DNA from: Nostoc sp. MS1
GTDB taxonomy: Bacteria > Cyanobacteriota > Cyanobacteriia > Cyanobacteriales > Nostocaceae
Length of the DNA: 64,000 bases
Assembly: GCF_019976755.1 (NCBI RefSeq)
Contig: NZ_AP023441.1
Span: 930,001 to 994,000, forward strand
Direction of reading: 5' to 3'
Shown here: positions 51,212-59,748 of the stretch, in pieces
How the letters are laid out: the number at the start of each line of letters is the position of its first letter
How positions within the stretch are numbered: position 1 is the first letter of the stretch
Position numbers and translations under genes: made by a program
Notes under the pieces: model-generated
The model's database searches: none
What the model saw: only the letters and a program-made list of their open reading frames with translations
What the model was told of the DNA's origin: nothing

Positions 51212-53542
51212 ATGGGGCGATTTGAGAAGCGACCAGACAACGACCCGCGAGTCCGAGGTGAGTTATCCAGGGCAGCAGAAACAGCTCTATGGGCTGTTGT
51301 GGAGGATTTAGACAGTCTAAAGCAGAATGTCCTCAAATCATTTCAGGAAGAAATTAAAAAGTTACAGACGGAAAAAGAACGATTAAGTGAGGAAATTCAA
51401 CAGTTAATCGAAGAAAAAGAGCATTTACAAGAGGTACGGCGAATTACTGAACAGCAAGTCCTAATTCGTCAATTATCAGAAGCTTTAGCCAAGCACATCT
51501 GTTCTCAACTGCAATCATCTTTAGCAAAAATCGCTAATCAAACAGAGAGTCAAATCGCCGCCCTCAAATCAGCCCAAATCATCGCACCCGCAGCAGAAAA
51601 TAACGAGCAGGTGGAAAAAATGCTGGGGAGTTTAGATGATAACCTAACGATCGCCTTTAATTCTCTCCAACAAGAACTCAAAAACTACCAGAGTAATCTC
51701 TCTCAGCAGTTGTCTAGGATGTATAGTCAACAGCAGGAAGGAGAAACGATTGTAGAGGATTTAATTACTCGTCTACGCGGGGAACTGACTAAAGCCATCC
51801 AAGAAACATCACAAGCATCCGTCAAGTTATCCCCGCCAACAGTTTTACAGCCTTCAGAACCACAACCTCCAACCCCGCAGAAGGTGGTTATAAATTCGCC
51901 ACCTACGGTTTTGCAAATAGAGCAACAATCGTCAACCCCTGCGCCAGTGGAGGAAGCCAAGGCTATTAAGCAATCGATTATTATTACTCCTGAAAATTCT
52001 ACAACCGCACCCCAAGAAACTCCTCAAAAGCCGCAGTCTGTGACCCCCAAAGTCTCCCCAGAAAGTGAGACTAAATCACCACCATCTCCAGAAAAACCAC
52101 CGGAACCACTTTCGGTAATTAGTAGAGAATTAGCTGCGACTGCGCCTAAATCTTCACCCACCACAGAAAAGCCACCAGAGTCAGTTTCTACAATCAAAAC
52201 TCAACTTCCACCCACCACAGAAAAACCACCGGAGCCAGTTTCTACAATCAAAACTCAACTTCCACCAACTACAGAAAAACCACCAGAGTCAGTCTCCACA
52301 ATCAAAACTCAACTTCCACCAACTACAGAAAAACCACCAGAGCCTGTTTCCACATCTAAGACTAAATTCTCACAGAGTACAGAAAAGCCACCAGAGCCTG
52401 TTTCTGTACTTAATCGAGATTCATCTGAGACAAGAACTCCTTCTCCTCCACCTGCACCAGTAGTAAGAAGGGGATCAACAAATTCCTCATCAAGATCACG
52501 AAGATCGTCAAATTTATCCCCTGTTCAAGTGGGTTTTTTGTTGGTTGTGTTATCTACGGTGTTGTCATCGTTATACAACGTGGTACTTAAGGGGATGTTC
52601 TATAAAAGTTCTCAACTCTCCTCTGCGTTGGAGGTAGCGGGTTTAATCTCGCCAACGTTGGGAAATATTATGTTAATCCTCACTTTGCGGTTGATGGTGG
52701 TTGTACCACTGATGATACTGTTGGCTCCGATTATGTATCCGCAAGTGTGGCAAGATTTGCAAAACCTCAAGCAATCGTTAGGTAATAATCAATCTGCAAC
52801 TAATCCCAAGCCGCAAAAACTTGTCCAGTATGTGTTTGCTAGCGGCTGCTTTTTGTTTTTATCGCAGGTGCTAATTTATTTTGCCATTGGTCAAGTAGCC
52901 ACAGGTGTAGCGATCGCTCTTTTCTTCGCCTACCCACTCATTAACGGCTTACTGTCTTGGTTACTATTTCGTGATCGCCCTGGTGTGTTTCGCATCAGTG
53001 CGATCGGGGCTATTTTCTGCGGTGAGGTACTAGTTTTTTCCGGCGTAACCAACACTAGTATTGTTAGCAATCCCTTTGCTACAATCACCGCCGTTCTTGC
53101 TGGTGCTGCTTTTGCTTGTTACCTCATCCTGACTCGTATATGTGCTACCAAAGTCCATCCTGTCTGTTTGTCTTTGATTAACTTCGTCACTATGTTGGGC
53201 TTGAGTTTCATCTTTTTGATGTTACCCCTACCCGAAAATTGGACTTTAGTAATTAACCGTTCTAACTTACTAGAAATAGTGTTAAGTGCTTTTATTTTGG
53301 GTGTTTTAACGCTGTTGAGCTATGTATTTAGCCACATTGGTGTCGGTAAACTAGGTGGATTGCGATCGGCAATTATTAGTGCAGGTGTACCAATTCTGAC
53401 TGTAATTTTTGCTGGTTTGGTACTTCAAGAAACTTTAAATATTGTGCAAGTATTTGGGGTGTTGTTTGTAACTTTTGGTGCAGCAGCTTTTAGCGTTGGC
53501 AAAATCCCAAATCCCAATAAACCATCTAGTGCCGAAAACTGA
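51212..53542 (+). CDS. EamA/DMT-family transporter with long coiled-coil and proline-rich N-terminal extension
   Basis: 776 residues. A coiled coil (about 25-85, KSFQEEIKKLQTEKERLSEE) leads the protein, then a Gln/Pro/Thr-rich region with about five tandem 18-residue units (PPTTEKPPEPVSTIKTQL) at about 310-405, then SSSRSRRSSN. From about 440 there are ten membrane helices with two EamA repeats (VAIALFFAYPLINGLLSWLLF; LGGLRSAIISAGVPILTVIF). EamA proteins move metabolites; the substrate is unknown. The cytosolic extension is unusual for this family, whose members are near 300 residues. Confidence 0.87.
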   Translation: MGRFEKRPDNDPRVRGELSRAAETALWAVVEDLDSLKQNVLKSFQEEIKKLQTEKERLSEEIQQLIEEKEHLQEVRRITEQQVLIRQLSEALAKHICSQLQSSLAKIANQTESQIAALKSAQIIAPAAENNEQVEKMLGSLDDNLTIAFNSLQQELKNYQSNLSQQLSRMYSQQQEGETIVEDLITRLRGELTKAIQETSQASVKLSPPTVLQPSEPQPPTPQKVVINSPPTVLQIEQQSSTPAPVEEAKAIKQSIIITPENSTTAPQETPQKPQSVTPKVSPESETKSPPSPEKPPEPLSVISRELAATAPKSSPTTEKPPESVSTIKTQLPPTTEKPPEPVSTIKTQLPPTTEKPPESVSTIKTQLPPTTEKPPEPVSTSKTKFSQSTEKPPEPVSVLNRDSSETRTPSPPPAPVVRRGSTNSSSRSRRSSNLSPVQVGFLLVVLSTVLSSLYNVVLKGMFYKSSQLSSALEVAGLISPTLGNIMLILTLRLMVVVPLMILLAPIMYPQVWQDLQNLKQSLGNNQSATNPKPQKLVQYVFASGCFLFLSQVLIYFAIGQVATGVAIALFFAYPLINGLLSWLLFRDRPGVFRISAIGAIFCGEVLVFSGVTNTSIVSNPFATITAVLAGAAFACYLILTRICATKVHPVCLSLINFVTMLGLSFIFLMLPLPENWTLVINRSNLLEIVLSAFILGVLTLLSYVFSHIGVGKLGGLRSAIISAGVPILTVIFAGLVLQETLNIVQVFGVLFVTFGAAAFSVGKIPNPNKPSSAEN

Positions 53543-54693
53543 AAACCTTAAACCAATTCAAAATGCAAAATTCAAAACACCAGACTTAGCATAGATTTGG
53601 GCGTTTTTATCTGTATCATCTTGTTTGTGAAATGGTATAAAGTCTTGTGGCCTTGCTATTAATACCACAAGTAAATAAGTAGCATTTTGGCAAAAATCCC
53701 CGAATGAACTGTAAATCAAGGTTTTAAATTCAAGATTATAAAACAGATGTACTATTGAATAATTACTAAGTATTGCCTAATGTCAGCAATCCTTGATTAT
53801 TTTATTGACCAATCCTTGACTATTAATAAAGTCTCTAAAATATTTATAAAAAGAAAAGTTAAGAATAGATTAATTCATGAGATTTTAGTAATATGGCCTA
53901 TAAATATGGAATATTATGTTGTGAGCAAATAAAAGCTATCGCTAAGTTGCAATAGTCTGTCTAAACTGCCGTAAAATGGTTTGTAAGAAGCCATTATTGG
54001 GTTGCAACATCAAGACGGATGAAAAAGGAATAGAGACTAGGGACTGAGCATTAGGAACTCAGCACGAGGCTTAAAGCCTCGCTCCCGCTAATAATCTTTT
54101 TCAGACATCTGGGTAGTTCAAAATGCCCTATTGATTCTATGGGCGTGAGTAAAACTAGTGTAGTTGCTAGGTTGTCTTCTCAAACAATCAGCCCCTTGAT
54201 TTCTGAAAACATAGATTCAGCATCTAGTCGAAATTATTCAGCGATAGTATAGTCACCTCAAGGAGATATCTTCGGCTCACGATTTTCATCGTCATTTGTG
54301 ACATAACTCTGTTGCAAATTCGGTCAGCAGCTAAAAGCGCTAAAAGTAGCTTTGCTACATAGGCAATGAAAGAGCAGAGAAGTTCCGGATAATGGAGAAA
54401 GTCCTTGTAGGTTACTTATTAGAACGATAAATTTCACTGCTTAGTTGACCGAACTATAAATGAGGAAATTCTGGCAGTTATTTTGTGATTTTTCGGTAAG
54501 ATACAAGCACGTATATTAGCAGTAATTTTACTGAGAATACGTTATAAATTACGGAGGAATGAGCATCTTGACCAATAATCAACTCTTAGCTAAAACATCT
54601 TAAACATTACCAAAAGAAAATATCACCCCCCTTTGGGTGTAAACCAATTACTTTTTAATTTAAGTTAAGTGTGCTATTCAACTATTTTGTAAT
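53543..54693. other. Long hetR upstream region
   Basis: 1.15 kb without a gene, fitting the long, multi-promoter leader known for hetR. It holds a dispersed 55-bp repeat (53589-53643, about 84% identical to 22402-22456), a CGAGGCTT/AAGCCTCG hairpin near 54065, an inverted repeat TTCGGTCA (54319-54326) / TGACCGAA (54446-54453) and the TCCGGA promoter described separately. Confidence 0.7.
54384..54413 (+). promoter_or_regulatory. DIF-type hetR promoter
   Basis: TCCGGA (54384-54389) lies 18 bases before TAGGTT (54408-54413), a -10-like box. A start near 54421 would be about 273 bases upstream of the hetR ATG. Anabaena hetR has a HetR-dependent start reported near -271, in good agreement. Confidence 0.8.
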
Positions 54694-55593
54694 ATGAGCA
54701 ATGACATCGATCTGATCAAGCGTCTTGGCCCCAGTGCAATGGATCAGATCATGCTATACCTGGCTTTTAGTGCCATGAGGACAAGTGGGCATAGGCATGG
54801 AGCATTTCTAGATGCAGCAGCAACCGCAGCTAAGTGTGCAATTTACATGACTTATCTAGAGCAGGGGCAAAATCTTCGGATGACCGGGCATTTGCACCAT
54901 CTAGAGCCGAAACGAGTCAAAATCATCGTCGAGGAAGTCAGACAAGCCCTAATGGAGGGCAAACTGCTCAAGACATTAGGTTCTCAAGAACCCCGCTACT
55001 TGATTCAGTTTCCTTATGTCTGGTTAGAAAAGTATCCTTGGATGCCAGGGCGATCGCGGATTCCGGGTACAAGTCTAACGAGCGAAGAAAAAAGACAAAT
55101 TGAGCATAAGTTACCAAGCAATCTTCCCGATGCTCAGTTGGTTAGTTCCTTTGAGTTTTTGGAGTTAATTGAATTTCTCCATAAGCGATCGCAAGACGAA
55201 TTGCCACCAGAACACCGCATGGAGTTGAGTGAAGCTTTAGCAGAGCATATCAAGCGTCGTCTGCTCTACTCTGGCACGGTGACAAGAATAGATTCGCCTT
55301 GGGGAATGCCCTTCTATGCCTTGACTCGTCCTTTTTATGCTCCAGCCGACGACCAAGAGCGTACTTACATCATGGTAGAAGATACCGCTCGGTATTTCCG
55401 CATGATGAAAGATTGGGCAGAAAAACGACCAAATGCGATGCGTGCCTTGGAAGAATTGGATGTGCCGCCAGAACGCTGGGATGAAGCCATGCAGGAATTA
55501 GATGAAATCGTCCGTGCTTGGGCTGATAAATATCACCAAGCAGGTGGTATCCCGATGATTTTGCAAATGGTGTTCGGCAGAAAAGAAGATTAA
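54694..55593 (+). CDS. hetR: Master regulator of heterocyst differentiation HetR
   Basis: 299 residues, the exact length of Anabaena HetR and nearly the same sequence: MSNDIDLIKRL start, then MRTSGHRHGAFLDAA, HHLEPKRVKIIVEEVRQ (HTH region, about 68-83), and IRAWADKYHQ-type end. C48, S152 and R223, residues studied in HetR, are present. HetR is a dimeric DNA-binding protein that activates its own gene, patS and others; RGSGR/HGTGR peptides (PatS, PatX) bind and inhibit it. Small changes lie at G12, M88 and in the C-terminal part, so peptide binding should be conserved. Confidence 0.99.
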   Translation: MSNDIDLIKRLGPSAMDQIMLYLAFSAMRTSGHRHGAFLDAAATAAKCAIYMTYLEQGQNLRMTGHLHHLEPKRVKIIVEEVRQALMEGKLLKTLGSQEPRYLIQFPYVWLEKYPWMPGRSRIPGTSLTSEEKRQIEHKLPSNLPDAQLVSSFEFLELIEFLHKRSQDELPPEHRMELSEALAEHIKRRLLYSGTVTRIDSPWGMPFYALTRPFYAPADDQERTYIMVEDTARYFRMMKDWAEKRPNAMRALEELDVPPERWDEAMQELDEIVRAWADKYHQAGGIPMILQMVFGRKED

Positions 55594-55611
55594 TCAGCCA
55601 GGGTAAAGGGG

Positions 55612-55627
55612 ATCACTAGTGATTTTT
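55612..55627 (+). terminator. Possible terminator of hetR
   Basis: ATCACTAGTGAT is a perfect 12-bp palindrome followed by five T, 19 bases after the hetR stop. Confidence 0.55.
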
Positions 55628-56105
55628 CGTGAAGAAATTTTCTCTAGTCACATTCAATTACTCATATCAATTCAAAATTTACAATTCACAATTAAGAAAT
55701 CCAGCTTTACAAGGGTTTCTAAATTTGAATCTATTTCAGAATTGTAGTGAATTGGTATTAGCAAGTTAAAAGTAAATATCTACAGAGCAGCTGACAAAGC
55801 AGCGATGGGCGGTTTTTACTGCTTACATTCAGGATTTAACACTTAATGTAGCAGCGATTCAGCCAACGCTACGGGCGTATTATCGGGGAAGCTAAAAGCA
55901 GCCTATCGCGTGCAGATGTCTCCTGTGTGATTCGTAAAAGTGTTGATTAAGGTAAAGATTTTTAAATTCAAATTTACTACCCTATTTCTATCGACTAAGA
56001 AATTATCTTAGATTGTAGTAATTAAGATACTTAATATGTTTGGCAATGAGTAATTTATTTTAATACAAAATAATTACCCATGACCAATCAGACCATTTAC
56101 ATAAA
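55628..56105. other. Gene-free convergent region
   Basis: Between hetR and the convergent aminotransferase. Repeat-like AT words (TTCAAAATTTACAATTCACAATT) and a GC-richer stretch at 55790-55930 are seen, but no coding frame. Confidence 0.5.
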
Positions 56106-57299
56106 CTAGAGAAAACTGCTAATTCTTTCAACGGCGGTTTCTAATATACGTGGCTCATGTACTAGGGCAAAGCGGACGTATCCTTCGCCGGATTTGCCAA
56201 AGCCAGCACCAGGGGAAGCCGCGACACCTGTTTGCTTAACTAACTGTGTACAGAATTGTATGGAATTTTGACTCCACGGCGCTGGTAATTTTGCCCAGAT
56301 GTACATGGTGGCTTTAGGCATAGGAACATACCAACCGATACGGTGTAGAGCATCAATAAAGGCATCACGACGTTGACGGAAGGTACTGACAGCCGATTGT
56401 ACGCCAGCTTGGGGGCCAGTCAGAGCTGCGATCGCCCCATTTAAAATTCCCCGATACTGATTAAAATCGACAGCTGCTTTAATTTGTCGTAGTGCTTGAA
56501 TTAACTGGGCATTACCAATGGCATAACCGATACGAAAACCGCCCATGTTATAAGACTTAGACAGCGTAAAAAATTCAATAGAAACGCTCTTTTCTGGATC
56601 AGCTTGCAGAATAGAAGGGGCTAAGGAACGGGTAAGACTTTGCTCCCCGTTTTCGCTTTCCGCAAAAACTAAATCCACGTAAGGAAAATCGTGAACCAAA
56701 GCAATGTTATGTTCCTGACAAAAAGCGACAGCTTCTTTAAAGAAAGATAGGGGTGCGATCGCTGATGTAGGATTATGGGGATAGCTTAACACCATCATCC
56801 GTGACTGCTCCACAACAGCAGCCGGGATATCAGCAAACACAGGTAAAAAATCGTTTTCTGCCTTCAACGGCATAGGGTAAATTTGCCCACTAGCTAAATA
56901 GACTCCCCCAGCATGAGAAGGGTAGCCGGGATCAAGTAGTAAAGCAAAATCCCCAGGATTGAGCAAGGCTAAGGGTAAATGTGCAGTGCCTTCCTGGGAA
57001 CCAATTAAAGGCAGTACTTCTGTTTCGGGATCAACTTTCACCCCAAATTTTTGTTCGTACCAGTTAGCCGCAGCTTGGCGAAAATCTCGCGTACCATTAA
57101 ACAGCAAGTAGCCGTGAGTACTGGGATCATGTAAAGATTTGGCGATCGCTTCAATTACGTGAGCTTCGGCTGGCAAATCAGAAGATCCCAGTGATAAATC
57201 AATTAAGTCTTTCCCTGCTGCTAAAGCCAAGGACTTAGCCTTGTCCATGTCCGCAAATACGTTAAATTGCAGGGGTTGTAAACGCTGTGAGAATTGCAT
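56106..57299 (-). CDS. Class I/II aminotransferase, LL-diaminopimelate-type
   Basis: 397 residues from ATG at 57299 (MQFSQRLQPLQF); the ATG at 57308 lies in TTAGTCA heptamer DNA. The PLP lysine is K248 in FFTLSKSYNMGGFRIGY; SYPHNPTSAI is the substrate loop and HDFPYVDL the PLP-ring segment. The protein looks like the DapL/LL-DAP group, though several related transaminases have the same features. Cytosolic amino acid synthesis is likely. Confidence 0.85.
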   Translation of the reverse strand: MQFSQRLQPLQFNVFADMDKAKSLALAAGKDLIDLSLGSSDLPAEAHVIEAIAKSLHDPSTHGYLLFNGTRDFRQAAANWYEQKFGVKVDPETEVLPLIGSQEGTAHLPLALLNPGDFALLLDPGYPSHAGGVYLASGQIYPMPLKAENDFLPVFADIPAAVVEQSRMMVLSYPHNPTSAIAPLSFFKEAVAFCQEHNIALVHDFPYVDLVFAESENGEQSLTRSLAPSILQADPEKSVSIEFFTLSKSYNMGGFRIGYAIGNAQLIQALRQIKAAVDFNQYRGILNGAIAALTGPQAGVQSAVSTFRQRRDAFIDALHRIGWYVPMPKATMYIWAKLPAPWSQNSIQFCTQLVKQTGVAASPGAGFGKSGEGYVRFALVHEPRILETAVERISSFL

Positions 57300-57396
57300 A
57301 TTAGTCATTAGTCATTAGTCAACAGTCAACAGTCAACAGTCAACAGTCACAATTTTTCCGACTATGAACTATGGACTATAGACTACTGACTATAGA
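57300..57396. repeat. STRR AACAGTC / TTAGTCA
   Basis: Tandem TTAGTCA and four AACAGTC copies followed by degenerate GACTATG units fill the gap between thioredoxin and aminotransferase. A start codon candidate of the aminotransferase falls in it. Confidence 0.9.
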
Positions 57397-57732
57397 CTAA
57401 TTATTATTCAAATGCGTATCTAACATATTGAGTAATTTATCTTTACTTATTACTCCTTCTGTTGATGCTAATAACTCACTACCTTTAAGTAATCGGAGGG
57501 CTGGTACACCTTCTACTTGATATTGTTTGACTGTTAGAGGGTTGGGATCGACTTCTAGTTTAACTACTTTCAGGCGATCGCTATAGGTATTAGCAGCTAT
57601 ATTAATCACTGGTGACATCAACTGGCACGGGCCACACCAAGAAGCCCAGAAGTAAACTAATACAGGCTGCTCGGCTTTTAATACTTCGCTTTCAAACTCA
57701 GCATCAGTTATGGTGATTACACCCTTACTCAT
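57397..57732 (-). CDS. Thioredoxin
   Basis: 111 residues from ATG at 57732, with GGAG about eight bases upstream; the frame opens at 57771. The active site is WCGPC at 32-36, with the cis-proline in GVPALRLL. The VEVDPNPLTVKQYQV segment is as in thioredoxins of bacterial type. It reduces disulfides of target enzymes. Possibly co-transcribed with the aminotransferase, separated only by heptamer repeats. Confidence 0.9.
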   Translation of the reverse strand: MSKGVITITDAEFESEVLKAEQPVLVYFWASWCGPCQLMSPVINIAANTYSDRLKVVKLEVDPNPLTVKQYQVEGVPALRLLKGSELLASTEGVISKDKLLNMLDTHLNNN

Positions 57733-57815
57733 CGCAGTCTCCATTAGTTGGCATCGATACAAAGTTGGCACACAGATTACTGTATCTTAAATCAGTTGAC
57801 AGTTGACAGGTGATT

Positions 57816-57846
57816 AAAAATCCCACAACTATCATCAGCTGTGGGA
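57816..57846 (-). terminator. Intrinsic terminator downstream of the first IM30 gene
   Basis: TCCCACA and TGTGGGA form a perfect 7-bp stem around ACTATCATCAGC; on the minus strand a TTTTTAA run follows. Confidence 0.85.
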
Positions 57847-57869
57847 CTTGGCTGATTTACAAATTAAGA

Positions 57870-58649
57870 TTACAACTGATCCAATTGCTTGCGTAGGCTT
57901 TCTAACTCAGAGTCAACAACTTCGTTAGATTTGGGTGCAGTGGATTGTTGATCTTGTTCTGCGGGTAGTAGGGGTTGATTGGGTGGGGTAGCGGGAGCCA
58001 AGGAGGCTTTTAGGGCTGCCAATTCGTCATCTACATCGCTGCTAGATTCTAACTTGGCAAATTGAGTTTCTAAGTCTGCTCCGGCTAGTTCTGCGGCTGA
58101 TTGGGCGCGGGCTTCCTGCATTAAGACTTTTTCTTCCATCCGCTCAAAGGCAGCCATAGCACTGTTTGTATTCATCCCACGTACCATACCTTCGAGTTGC
58201 TCTTGGGCTTTGGCTGTGGTAATCCGCGCTTTGAGCATTTCTTTCTTAGTTTTGGCTTCAGAAATTTTGCTTTCTAGCTGGATTAGGTTACGTTTGAGGG
58301 TTTCAACTTGAGTGCTTTGTTGATCTAGGCTGGTTTTTAAGGCTGTGCCGGTTTCGGTATAGGTTTTTTTCCGCTCAAGCGCTTGTCTAGCTAAGTTTTC
58401 ATCACCTTTTTGTAATGCTAATTGGGCGTTACGTTGCCACTTATTAATTTCGTTTTGAGCATCAGTATATTGTTTCTCTGTACGCTTTTGGGCGGCGATC
58501 GCTTGAGCTACACCCTGACGTAATTGCACCAAGTCTTCCTGCATTTCCAGGATGGCTTGCTCTAGCATTTTTTCTGGATCTTCAGCTTTATTGACTAAAT
58601 CGTTAAGGTTAGCACTAACTACTCGCTTAATCCGATCAAATAATCCCAT
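57870..58649 (-). CDS. PspA/IM30 (Vipp1-type) protein
   Basis: 259 residues. MGLFDRIKRVVSANLNDLVNKAEDPEKMLEQ is the family start, an amphipathic membrane-binding helix then the long coiled coil. The C-terminal extension (ELESLRKQLDQL) is the Vipp1-type tail. Such ESCRT-III-like proteins form rings or rods that protect and remodel thylakoid and plasma membranes. A paralogue follows upstream at 58810; which one is the main Vipp1 cannot be decided. Confidence 0.92.
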   Translation of the reverse strand: MGLFDRIKRVVSANLNDLVNKAEDPEKMLEQAILEMQEDLVQLRQGVAQAIAAQKRTEKQYTDAQNEINKWQRNAQLALQKGDENLARQALERKKTYTETGTALKTSLDQQSTQVETLKRNLIQLESKISEAKTKKEMLKARITTAKAQEQLEGMVRGMNTNSAMAAFERMEEKVLMQEARAQSAAELAGADLETQFAKLESSSDVDDELAALKASLAPATPPNQPLLPAEQDQQSTAPKSNEVVDSELESLRKQLDQL

Positions 58650-58809
58650 AACTTTTTTTCCTTTTGGAGTTTACGCGCTTGGTTGATAAGTTGGCTTTTT
58701 TACTATTTAATAGCTTCCATTTTCAATGTAATCTTTCCGGTTGGGTTAAGTACGTCCCAAGACCTGCTAATTGTTAAGATATATCTTAGTGTTGATAATT
58801 GACTAATTC

Positions 58810-59514
58810 TTAAGAGTTTTCACCTTGGGGTAGTTGTTGCTGTTGGGAACTTTCTGTACTTGGCAGTTGATTTTTCATTGCTGCTAACTGCTTATCAACA
58901 TCATCACCGGCTTCTAGTGCGTCAAATTGTTTTTGCAAGTCGTCGCTACCGAGTTGATTAATGAGTTCTGATTTTGCCTCTACTTGTAAAACCTTTTCTT
59001 CCATGCGTTCAAAAGCATTCAAACTACTGGTAGCTGAACCTCCGCTTAACATTTCTTGCAGCTTATAGGATGCTTCTGCTGAACGAGCGCGAGCGATATA
59101 CATATCTTTTTTAGTCTTCGCCTCCGCAAGTTTTAACTCCAGTGTCCGCATATCCTGTTTGAGCCTAGTTACTATCTCAACTTGTTCGGTAATTTGGCTA
59201 GAAAAATTTTCGGACGCTGCTACATAAGCTTTGCGTTTTGTCAAGGCTTCCCTGGCTAGAGGTTCGTTACCTTGTTGTAGTGCTAACTGGGCGCGACGAT
59301 ACCATTCTTCGGCGGTTGACTGGGCTGATGCAGCTTGGCGTTCAGTACGTTTTTGAGTAGCGATCGCTTGAGCTACCCCCTGTCGCAATTGCAGTAAATG
59401 TTGCTGCATTTCCATGACAGTTTGTTCCAGAATCTTTTCTGGATCTTCTCTACTGGCTACCGCACTATTGAAATTAGCGCTAATCACCCTTTGGATACGC
59501 TTAATCAATTCCAT
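58810..59514 (-). CDS. PspA/IM30 paralogue
   Basis: 234 residues, MELIKRIQRVISANFNSAVASREDPEKILEQ start and the same coiled coil as the gene at 57870, but with a shorter C-terminal tail (ending LPQGENS). The two genes are in tandem with a 160-bp gap that has its own putative leader, so they may be regulated separately. One copy may take the stress-response PspA role and the other thylakoid maintenance. Confidence 0.9.
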   Translation of the reverse strand: MELIKRIQRVISANFNSAVASREDPEKILEQTVMEMQQHLLQLRQGVAQAIATQKRTERQAASAQSTAEEWYRRAQLALQQGNEPLAREALTKRKAYVAASENFSSQITEQVEIVTRLKQDMRTLELKLAEAKTKKDMYIARARSAEASYKLQEMLSGGSATSSLNAFERMEEKVLQVEAKSELINQLGSDDLQKQFDALEAGDDVDKQLAAMKNQLPSTESSQQQQLPQGENS

Positions 59515-59748
59515 TTCGGCTCTCCATTCATTTTGTGCCAGTCAACCTTGGGGGAAATTTAAAATTCGTCTTGGAAAGTTTGCTCAACGGGGGGAACCCC
59601 CGCACGCAACTTTCCGCAAAATTCAAAAAAATAATTTGAGCCTGCTTTGAGACATAAGCTATGCTGGCGTTGAGAAATATAGTACCAGTTCACCTCATAC
59701 CCTTTTTCCTGTCCCTTATTCCCTAATCCTATCGTAAATTTTTACAAT

